Below are positions 1 through 5,053 of a stretch of 5,053 nt of DNA, in pieces. Each line of letters opens with the position of its first letter. Position 1 is the first letter of the stretch. This stretch comes from Nitrospiria bacterium (GTDB taxonomy: Bacteria > Nitrospirota > Nitrospiria > Nitrospirales > UBA8639). Position numbers and translations under genes: made by a program. The notes under the pieces were generated by a model, which was not told where the DNA came from, made no database searches, and saw nothing but the letters and a program-made list of their open reading frames with translations. Location: contig JAUIKP010000288.1 of assembly GCA_030430725.1 (NCBI GenBank), forward strand, positions 1 through 5,053, in the 5' to 3' direction.

Positions 1-37
1 GCATAAAGTCCCACAATTCCCCAAGAAAACCTGGCAT
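1..37 (-). CDS. DUF5989 (SxtK-like) small protein, N-terminal fragment cut by window edge
   Basis: Only the first 12 codons are visible, reading MPGFLGELWDFM before the window ends; the rest lies outside. The ATG is at 37-35, preceded by a strong ribosome binding site (AAAGGAG, nine bases upstream). The gene begins 14 bases after the stop of the SxtJ-family gene, so it is almost certainly co-translated with it. Proteins of the DUF5989 family are about 50 residues long, begin with a phenylalanine/leucine- and tryptophan-rich stretch of the form FLxELWxF, and continue into one hydrophobic helix. They commonly follow a carbamoyltransferase and an SxtJ protein, as SxtK does in saxitoxin clusters. 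The family call rests on this short N-terminus plus the gene order, so it is probable rather than proven. Its biochemical role is unknown; a small inner-membrane partner of the carbamoyltransferase is an inference. Confidence 0.68.
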   Translation of the reverse strand, partial: MPGFLGELWDFM

Positions 38-46
38 CTGTTGTTT

Positions 47-53
47 CTCCTTT
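47..53 (-). promoter_or_regulatory. Ribosome binding site overlapping the upstream stop codon
   Basis: The minus strand reads AAAGGAG here, nine bases before the ATG at 37-35. Its first two bases are also the last two bases of the TAA stop (54-52) of the SxtJ-family gene. This overlap suggests that ribosomes finishing SxtJ feed initiation of the downstream small protein (translational coupling). It also supports the reality of that truncated reading frame. Confidence 0.75.
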
Positions 54-456
54 AGAAAGGTTTCAGCACATGGTCCGCGGACCTGGCCTTTTTGGGAATA
101 CGATAACTCTTTGCCTTTGGGTCATAACCAAGCTGTAATGGCCGTTTACCGAATATTCCCATGACAAACGCCATGGGAGTAAACATTCCAAAAAACATTA
201 GGCTTAAAATTATCCGGGAATTTATCCAACCTAATTTTTCCCCGATCTTCATCCATACTCGATGTAAGGGCTTAAGACCTTGTGGAAAAATCATTCCCAT
301 CGCTCCAAAGGCCCCGGCGATAAGACTCGCCCACACTCGAATACTTTCTCCATGAATGACCAATGGCCATACCGCTATTATTAAAAAAACTCCGCCCATT
401 AACAGGCCGAACGAGCGAAGATCCCTAGCCGTTGGATGATGAATCGTTGATGTCAT
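52..456 (-). CDS. SxtJ-family membrane protein
   Basis: This 134-residue protein has three predicted membrane helices at about residues 15-34, 41-60 and 79-102. They are separated by a short basic segment (LKPLHRVWMKIGEKLGW, about 61-77) and followed by a basic, soluble C-terminal tail (about 103-134). The opening DLRSFGLLMGG, the amphipathic RVWMKIGEKLGW segment and the tail pattern DPKAKSY are what I recognise as typical of the SxtJ family, named after an open reading frame of unknown function in saxitoxin clusters. The length fits the family. The ATG at 456 is the first in-frame start after an in-frame TGA 15 bases upstream; its ribosome binding site is poor (only AAGTGA), so it may rely on coupling to the carbamoyltransferase that ends 18 bases before it. 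A role as inner-membrane partner or anchor for that enzyme is inferred from constant gene neighbourhood; no catalytic residues are apparent. Confidence 0.85.
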   Translation of the reverse strand: MTSTIHHPTARDLRSFGLLMGGVFLIIAVWPLVIHGESIRVWASLIAGAFGAMGMIFPQGLKPLHRVWMKIGEKLGWINSRIILSLMFFGMFTPMAFVMGIFGKRPLQLGYDPKAKSYRIPKKARSADHVLKPF

Positions 457-474
457 GGCGTCACTTTTTCACAC

Positions 475-2343
475 TTAATCCAATTCAAATTCTTTCATCC
501 ACGTTTCATCCTTCGGAATTGGCTTTTGATGTTCCTTCAAGACGAGACAATTTTCCAGCACAAGAACGTCCATCTCGGTCCGCATAAAACACCGGTAGGC
601 ATCTTCTGGCGTGCAGACAATTGGTTCGCCTCGAACATTAAACGAGGTATTGATCAACACCGCACACCCGGTTTGTTTTTCAAATTCTTGTAACAATCGA
701 TAGTATCGAGGATTGGTGTCTGGTGACACCGTCTGAACCCTGGCGGAATAATCCACGTGTGTCACTGCTGGAATATCCGATTTGGGAACATTGAGCAGAT
801 CAATTCCCCAAAGTCTTTGTTGATCCGGTTGTATCGCCAGTCGTCGCTTCTCGGCAACCGGGGCCACCAACAACATGTAAGGACTATCGGTATCCATCTC
901 AAAATATTCGGAGACTCGTTCTCTTAAAACCGATGGAGCAAAGGGACGGAAGGATTCCCGATATTTAATTTTTAAATTCATGACCGATTGCATTTTTTCG
1001 CTGCGAGGGTCCCCCAAAATACTTCGTCCTCCCAATGCCCGAGGACCGAATTCCATGGGCCCCTGTAACCATCCAATGACCTTACCCTCAGCCAAATACT
1101 TCGCCACTCGACGATACAGGTCAGAATCTTCCACGCGCTCATACCTCGCCTCAAGCTGTTGGAGCCTGGATGTAATGTCCTCGTTGGAAAAGCGTGGCCC
1201 CAAATAACTGCCCCGCATCGAATCACTAGGGCCCTGGCATACCCGAGGCTGATTCAGATAGCTGTAATGCACATTTAACGCCGCTCCCAGCGCGCTTCCC
1301 GCATCGCCTGCCGCCGGCTGAATCCACAGTCCGCTGAAAGGTCCTTCCCGCAGCACTCTCCCGTTTCCTACGCAATTCAAGGCCACCCCTCCGGAAAGGC
1401 AAAGATTGGAAAGGCCCGTTTCCCGGTGGAGGCTGTTTGCCAAACGGAGCATGACCATCTCAGTGACTTCTTGTACAGACCGGGCCAGGTCCATTTCCCG
1501 CTGGGTGAGGGTACTTTCCGCCTGACGCGGAGGACCACCAAATATCGCATCGAACTTGTTGTTGGTCATCCGTAATCCGGTACAGTAATCAAAATAGTCC
1601 ATATTGAGCCGGAAGGTACCATCCGGCTTCACATCCACGACATTGTCCAAAATTGTTTTCACATACTTGGGCTCTCCATAGGGAGCGAGCCCCATCACCT
1701 TATATTCCCCGGAATTGACCTTAAACCCGGTATAGTAGGTGAAGGCGGAATACAGCAGCCCGATGGAATGAGGGAAGGGAATTTCCCACAGAGGTGTTAA
1801 TCGGTTTCCCCGACCGACCCAGGCGGAAGTGGTCGCCCATTCGCCCACCCCGTCCATACAGAGGACAACCCCTTCCTCAAAAGGAGAAGGGAAAAAGGCC
1901 GCAGCCGCATGTGATTCATGGTGCTCCCCAAAGAGTAAAGGTGGCAGGTTCTCTTTTTTTTCGAGACCGCCAACCTGACGAAAAGCCTTTTCTAGTAAAC
2001 TTCGCAAGAACAACTTTTCTTTGATCCACACAGGAATGGCAGTCAAAAACGATCCAAGTCCCTTCGGGGCAAAGGACAAATACGTTTCCAACAAACGTTC
2101 AAATTTGACAAAAGGTTTGTCATAGAACACCAGGTAATCAACGTCACGCATGCCAACCCCGCCTTGCCGCAGACAATACTCCACCGCATGGCCCGGAAAT
2201 CCGGCATCATGCTTCTTTCGTGTAAACCGTTCTTCTTGAGCAGCCGCCACAATATTGCCATCCTGTATGAGACAAGCCGCGCTATCGTGGTAATAGGCAG
2301 AAACGCCAAGAATTGAAGTCAATTTGCCGGTTGGCTTTGTCAT
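475..2343 (-). CDS. O-carbamoyltransferase, NodU/CmcH/TobZ/SxtI family
   Basis: This 622-residue cytosolic enzyme is full length for the family. It should transfer a carbamoyl group from carbamoyl phosphate, via carbamoyl-adenylate made with ATP, to a hydroxyl of an acceptor. The N-terminal Kae1-like ASKHA domain (about 9-360) opens with ILGVSAYYHDSAACL (11-25) and QEERFTRKKHDAGFP (36-50). The metal-site residues expected from TobZ are present: H141 and H145 in HHESHA, D164 in MDGVGE and D347 in AAGDAGSALGAA. The nucleotide-binding LSGGVALNCVGNGR lies at 316-329. The C-terminal carbamoyltransferase domain (about 375-605) holds MEFGPRALGGRSILGDPR (430-447), YRESFRPFAPSVL (461-473) and NTSFNVRGEPIVCTPEDA (565-582). 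The ATG at 2343 follows AAGGGA at short spacing and an in-frame TAA lies a few codons upstream. The acceptor cannot be read from sequence. HypF is excluded because acylphosphatase and zinc-finger domains are absent. The two downstream membrane genes suggest action on a membrane-associated substrate. Confidence 0.96.
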   Translation of the reverse strand: MTKPTGKLTSILGVSAYYHDSAACLIQDGNIVAAAQEERFTRKKHDAGFPGHAVEYCLRQGGVGMRDVDYLVFYDKPFVKFERLLETYLSFAPKGLGSFLTAIPVWIKEKLFLRSLLEKAFRQVGGLEKKENLPPLLFGEHHESHAAAAFFPSPFEEGVVLCMDGVGEWATTSAWVGRGNRLTPLWEIPFPHSIGLLYSAFTYYTGFKVNSGEYKVMGLAPYGEPKYVKTILDNVVDVKPDGTFRLNMDYFDYCTGLRMTNNKFDAIFGGPPRQAESTLTQREMDLARSVQEVTEMVMLRLANSLHRETGLSNLCLSGGVALNCVGNGRVLREGPFSGLWIQPAAGDAGSALGAALNVHYSYLNQPRVCQGPSDSMRGSYLGPRFSNEDITSRLQQLEARYERVEDSDLYRRVAKYLAEGKVIGWLQGPMEFGPRALGGRSILGDPRSEKMQSVMNLKIKYRESFRPFAPSVLRERVSEYFEMDTDSPYMLLVAPVAEKRRLAIQPDQQRLWGIDLLNVPKSDIPAVTHVDYSARVQTVSPDTNPRYYRLLQEFEKQTGCAVLINTSFNVRGEPIVCTPEDAYRCFMRTEMDVLVLENCLVLKEHQKPIPKDETWMKEFELD

Positions 2344-2370
2344 ATTTCCCTTAAAAGAGCTTGCCTTTCC

Positions 2371-2398
2371 ATATTAGGTGGCCTGCTCACACAAAAAA
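2371..2398 (-). promoter_or_regulatory. Weak candidate promoter for the carbamoyltransferase operon
   Basis: In the 140-bp gap before the carbamoyltransferase, the minus strand carries TAATAT (2376-2371), a good match to a -10 box. Sixteen bases upstream is a run of six T (2398-2393), which is a poor -35 match. A start near 2364 would give a leader of about 20 bases including the ribosome binding site. The position is sensible, but the -35 is weak and AT-rich gaps make such matches by chance. The gap itself is the better argument that the carbamoyltransferase, SxtJ and DUF5989 genes could be transcribed separately from the hydrolase. Confidence 0.22.
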
Positions 2399-2472
2399 CC
2401 TCTAAACCCTGATTTTCGGTGATAATGAAGAAGGACTTTACCAACAATTCTTGCCCGTTCCCCATTCTACCG

Positions 2473-2488
2473 ATAGGAAACCTCCTAT
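2473..2488. repeat. Perfect 6-4-6 inverted repeat over the hydrolase stop codon
   Basis: ATAGGA and TCCTAT flank a four-base AACC spacer. The repeat spans the TAG stop (2487-2485) of the dienelactone hydrolase gene. As RNA it could form a six-pair stem, but no U-run follows it on the minus strand, so it does not qualify as an intrinsic terminator. It may be a weak 3' end hairpin or chance. Confidence 0.3.
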
Positions 2489-3294
2489 TCTACTTTTTCT
2501 CCTTGCCGAAACAGTTCGTCAAAAAACAATTTCATGTGCTCCCATGACCGTCGATCAGCTTGTTCCTGATATTGCACACCATTCATCCCATATTGATTGG
2601 CTGAAGGGTTGGTGAATCCATGTTGGGCTTCTCCATAAATCACCATGTGCCAATCTAATCCAGCCTCATCTAAAGCACGTTTAAATTTCGAAATGTGGTC
2701 TTGGCTCAGAAACGGATCGGCCTCTCCATGGGCAATGAGAATTTTGACAGAACTCTTCATTGAAGGAGATGCGGACGGAAGAGGGAGCGACCCATGGAAA
2801 CTCACGACTCCTTTGACCGGCGCCTCATCATACACCATTTGCATAACCGTCGCCCCTCCAAAACAATACCCAATAGCTGCTAAACGGGATTGGTCTACCA
2901 GGGGATTAGCCTGAAGAAGCCGTAATCCCTCTCTCGCCCTGGCCTTCCACATCCCTACATTGGCTATCGTATGTTGCATCCATTGCCTGGCTTCATCGGG
3001 ATGAGTAGTCACTTTGCCCTTTCCATACATATCCACCGCCACCGCCACATATCCCAAAACCGCCAATTGTTTCGCACGAGTTCGTGCATATTCATTTAGG
3101 CCCCACCATTCGTGCACAACCAAAATTCCCGGACGCTTACCTTCTATCTCATCATCCCAGGCCACGACTCCTTCCAAAGCAACCTCTCCATGGTTATAGG
3201 GGATAGTTGCGATCTGCACCCTGGCTTCCACCAGCGAAGACCACACACATACAATCATGAGGAGACAGAGACCTAAACGATGGTAATAGTTCAT
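2485..3294 (-). CDS. Secreted dienelactone hydrolase family protein (alpha/beta hydrolase)
   Basis: This 269-residue protein has an N-terminal Sec signal peptide: a short NYYHR region, a hydrophobic core LGLCLLMIVCVWSSL (6-20) and a probable signal peptidase I site after VEA (about residue 24). The mature part is an alpha/beta hydrolase of the dienelactone hydrolase (DLH) family. The active-site set is complete: E62 in VVHEWWGLN, nucleophile C144 in GYCFGG, D193 in HGEADPFLS and H225 in AQHGFTN. DLH proper opens dienelactone to maleylacetate in chlorocatechol breakdown, but most family members, especially exported ones, have unknown ester or lactone substrates, and no catechol genes are seen here. 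The ATG at 3294 is chosen because AAAGGAG sits eight bases before it; the in-frame GTG at 3303 overlaps that ribosome binding site. It lies between the GT39 and carbamoyltransferase genes with gaps of 164 and 141 bp, so co-transcription is uncertain. Confidence 0.92.
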   Translation of the reverse strand: MNYYHRLGLCLLMIVCVWSSLVEARVQIATIPYNHGEVALEGVVAWDDEIEGKRPGILVVHEWWGLNEYARTRAKQLAVLGYVAVAVDMYGKGKVTTHPDEARQWMQHTIANVGMWKARAREGLRLLQANPLVDQSRLAAIGYCFGGATVMQMVYDEAPVKGVVSFHGSLPLPSASPSMKSSVKILIAHGEADPFLSQDHISKFKRALDEAGLDWHMVIYGEAQHGFTNPSANQYGMNGVQYQEQADRRSWEHMKLFFDELFRQGEKVE

Positions 3295-3302
3295 AATTTC
3301 CA

Positions 3303-3309
3303 CTCCTTT
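3303..3309 (-). promoter_or_regulatory. Ribosome binding site that fixes the hydrolase start
   Basis: The minus strand reads AAAGGAG, eight bases before the ATG at 3294. The alternative in-frame GTG (3303-3301) begins on the last G of this motif and has no ribosome binding site of its own. The shorter 269-residue product is therefore preferred over a 272-residue one. Confidence 0.8.
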
Positions 3310-3387
3310 AATAGATCGGCAAAAATAGGGATTGGAATATGGCTTCTGTGATGACGACGATCTAGTACTATTTCATCCATTCATTGA

Positions 3388-3403
3388 CCTGAATCACTTC
3401 AGG
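3388..3403. repeat. Perfect 6-4-6 inverted repeat between the GT39 and hydrolase genes
   Basis: CCTGAA and TTCAGG flank a four-base spacer that reads GTGA on the minus (coding) strand, a GNRA-type tetraloop if transcribed. It lies about 55 bases after the GT39 stop and about 95 bases before the hydrolase ATG. No T-run follows on the minus strand, so it is not a classical terminator; an operator or an RNA-stabilising hairpin is possible. The rest of this 164-bp gap shows no reading frame or RNA gene that I can support. Six-base repeats of this kind are expected occasionally by chance. Confidence 0.35.
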
Positions 3404-3458
3404 AAGGGCCAAATACTTAATTCTACCGTAAATTCAGCCGGTGGCAGTCTTTTTGAAT

Positions 3459-5053
3459 TCATTGTTGTTGGGTTTCCAAAGAATCCGCCAGCTGTGGTCT
3501 CCAATCGAGGGAAAGTAGCACAATGTTCTTTTTTGAACGGTAGAACTCAAACAATACAATGGCACTTAAATTCGGGTCGTCGGAAATGACCTCTTGATAC
3601 TGGTCTTTCGTCATCATCACCAAACGTGATGATTGTTGAACCTCCCTTTTCAGTTCCTCAAGCGCCAAGGAATCGTCAAGGCCCTTTCCCACGATTCGTG
3701 AACGCCCGTGGAGATAGTCCCAATAAAATTCATCTTCATCCTTCCGCCAATCCCAAGACTGAAACACGGATATGGGATCTGTTTGATTATTCAAACGGCG
3801 TTGATTTTCGTCAAAGGCCAACCTAGGAGAACCTTCAGCTTGGATACCAGGAATAATAAATCCCGTCACCGTCACCATAAGGGCCACGCCCAACACTCCC
3901 ACACCCGCCAGACCCATTCGTAGATAATTCTTGATAGCCAAGCCAATCATGATCAAGCCTAACGTGCCTAACCCCACACGAATGGTCAAAGGTATGACGT
4001 CCAAAGAAACATGCCATTTTTTTTGCAACAGAATGGGTCCAAGGAATACCGATACCACAAAAATACCACCCAAACATGCTAACAAACCCCTCAACATACC
4101 CTTTCCTTCCGACACTGATGATTCATACAGCAATCGATGATAGACATAGCCTACCAACAAGCCGAATGCCGGCAGGAGAGGCATAAGATACCGTTCATGC
4201 TTTTCCGGCGCCAAACTCATCGCCCCAAAGTACACCACCACCCAGAGAAAGACCCACAATTCTTTCGGCGACTCAAGCCAGGGACGACGTTTCCAAATGA
4301 GAAACAGGGCAACTGGAAATAAGGCCGACCATGGGAAAAGATCGAACCAAATCACCAGGCCATACCAAATAATTGGACGTTTTCCCCAATAGGCCTCCCA
4401 TGCAGAATGCTTTTGATCTCCCGATACGGTGATCATCCGTTTAAGATTTTCTTCAAAGAAAAAGTGCTGCCTGAATTCGGGTCCAAGTAACAGGTAGTAG
4501 CCGGTCAGTAACAAGCCACTCATGACGATTCCAACCCAAAAATAGGGTTCCCGAAACACTTGCCGGTCACGACGCATCCATAAGAAAATCCCCATCACCA
4601 GAACCGGCAAGGCCAAGGCATGTAACGTTTTGACCATCGAGCCCAATGCCAACGCCACAAAAGCGACTAGATACCACCACTGTGACGATTCCTGAAAATA
4701 TGCCCGAGCCCAGGCATACATCCCCAAGGTCATACAAAAAGTCAACACAGGATCGATAATGGCCAAGGGACCAAACCACAAGCCCGCATAACAAGTAGCA
4801 CATACCAGGGCGCCAGAAAATCCTGCTATTCCTGAAAACAATAAGCGGCCCAAAAAATAGGTCGTTATCATCGTTCCTAAACTGGATACAATCGATGGCA
4901 ATCGTAACGCCGCCTCACTCCATCCCAAGCTATGAATAAATCCCGCCTGAAGCCAAAAGAAAAGGGGCGGTTTATTAAAATACGGCTCTCCCCGCAACCA
5001 AAGATGCACATAATCCTCGGCCGCCATCATGGTGTGGGTCACAATAGCGTACA
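3459..5053 (-). CDS. Glycosyltransferase family 39 (PMT_2/ArnT-like) membrane protein, N-terminus cut by window edge
   Basis: The visible 530 residues are open to the window end, beginning YAIVTHTMMAAEDYV; the GTG at 5042 is internal, not the start. GT-C enzymes of this family move a sugar from a polyprenyl-phosphate donor to an acceptor on the periplasmic side of the inner membrane. The signature GEPYFNKPPLFFWLQA (visible residues 21-36) and RLPS (50-53) lie in the conserved N-terminal part. Other family marks are IDPVLTF (99-105), a K-containing helix start MVKTLHALALP (139-149; family members often have KG here) and KHERYLMPLLPAFGLL (284-299). Many hydrophobic helices run between about residues 55 and 400, and a soluble, probably periplasmic tail of about 130 residues follows. 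The catalytic acidic residues of the first periplasmic loop and the first helix should lie in the missing 30-50 residues, so they cannot be checked. The donor and acceptor sugars are unknown; lipid A, glycoprotein and polysaccharide targets are all possible. Confidence 0.93.
   Translation of the reverse strand, partial: YAIVTHTMMAAEDYVHLWLRGEPYFNKPPLFFWLQAGFIHSLGWSEAALRLPSIVSSLGTMITTYFLGRLLFSGIAGFSGALVCATCYAGLWFGPLAIIDPVLTFCMTLGMYAWARAYFQESSQWWYLVAFVALALGSMVKTLHALALPVLVMGIFLWMRRDRQVFREPYFWVGIVMSGLLLTGYYLLLGPEFRQHFFFEENLKRMITVSGDQKHSAWEAYWGKRPIIWYGLVIWFDLFPWSALFPVALFLIWKRRPWLESPKELWVFLWVVVYFGAMSLAPEKHERYLMPLLPAFGLLVGYVYHRLLYESSVSEGKGMLRGLLACLGGIFVVSVFLGPILLQKKWHVSLDVIPLTIRVGLGTLGLIMIGLAIKNYLRMGLAGVGVLGVALMVTVTGFIIPGIQAEGSPRLAFDENQRRLNNQTDPISVFQSWDWRKDEDEFYWDYLHGRSRIVGKGLDDSLALEELKREVQQSSRLVMMTKDQYQEVISDDPNLSAIVLFEFYRSKKNIVLLSLDWRPQLADSLETQQQ

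Noticed and set aside
161..355. Plus-strand open frame of 64 codons
   Set aside because: It lies wholly inside the SxtJ-family gene on the opposite strand and its translation has no recognisable family pattern.
1794..2024. Plus-strand open frame of 76 codons inside the carbamoyltransferase gene
   Set aside because: It is an antisense shadow of a strongly conserved enzyme; the translation is low in structure and resembles no family.
475..2343. Assignment of the carbamoyltransferase as a saxitoxin gene or as a Nod-factor NodU
   Set aside because: The family is shared by many pathways; no saxitoxin or nodulation genes are present, so only the family-level call is supported.
2393..2420. Intrinsic terminator for the hydrolase gene ending in a run of six T on the minus strand
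   Set aside because: The only stem before the T-run is a few A-T pairs with a wobble and a large loop; it lacks the GC-rich stem expected.
3301..3303. GTG start giving a 272-residue dienelactone hydrolase family protein
   Set aside because: The GTG overlaps the ribosome binding site that serves the ATG at 3294 with ideal spacing.
3332..3589. Plus-strand open frame of 85 codons spanning the gap before the hydrolase and the end of the GT39 gene
   Set aside because: About half overlaps the GT39 coding region in antisense, no ribosome binding site stands out, and the product is unrecognisable.
5040..5042. GTG at 5042 as the true start of the GT39 protein
   Set aside because: The frame stays open to the window edge, and the residues upstream (YAI) and downstream match the interior of the first periplasmic loop of the family, so the start lies outside the window.

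Overview
All supportable genes in this window lie on the minus strand and are read from right to left. The base composition looks roughly balanced by eye. The protein set (a PMT/ArnT-like glycosyltransferase, a secreted dienelactone hydrolase, and a NodU-type carbamoyltransferase followed by two small membrane proteins) fits a Gram-negative-type bacterium. The style of the proteins recalls Nitrospirota and similar environmental lineages, but that is a weak impression and not a placement.

Layout in transcription order: (1) 5053-3459, a polytopic glycosyltransferase family 39 (PMT_2-like) protein, cut by the window edge at its N-terminus. (2) A 164-bp gap with a perfect 16-bp inverted repeat. 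(3) 3294-2485, a dienelactone hydrolase family protein with a Sec signal peptide and an intact Glu/Cys/Asp/His active-site set. (4) A 140-bp gap with a candidate but weak promoter. (5) 2343-475, a full-length carbamoyltransferase of the NodU/CmcH/TobZ/SxtI family with its metal-site residues in place. (6) 456-52, a three-helix SxtJ-family membrane protein, 18 bp after the carbamoyltransferase. (7) 37-1, the first 12 codons of a DUF5989 (SxtK-like) small protein, whose ribosome binding site overlaps the SxtJ stop codon.

The most informative point is the tight carbamoyltransferase-SxtJ-DUF5989 order. It reproduces the sxtI-sxtJ-sxtK order known from cyanobacterial saxitoxin clusters, but nothing else in the window suggests saxitoxin chemistry. 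A reasonable inference is a conserved carbamoylation module in which the two small membrane proteins place a cytosolic O-carbamoyltransferase at the inner membrane, perhaps to decorate a lipid-linked or exported glycan. The GT39 gene upstream is compatible with surface-glycan work. The roles of the two small proteins are unknown, and the link to the GT39 and hydrolase genes rests only on shared strand and proximity. No RNA genes, mobile elements, CRISPR arrays or convincing terminators were seen.
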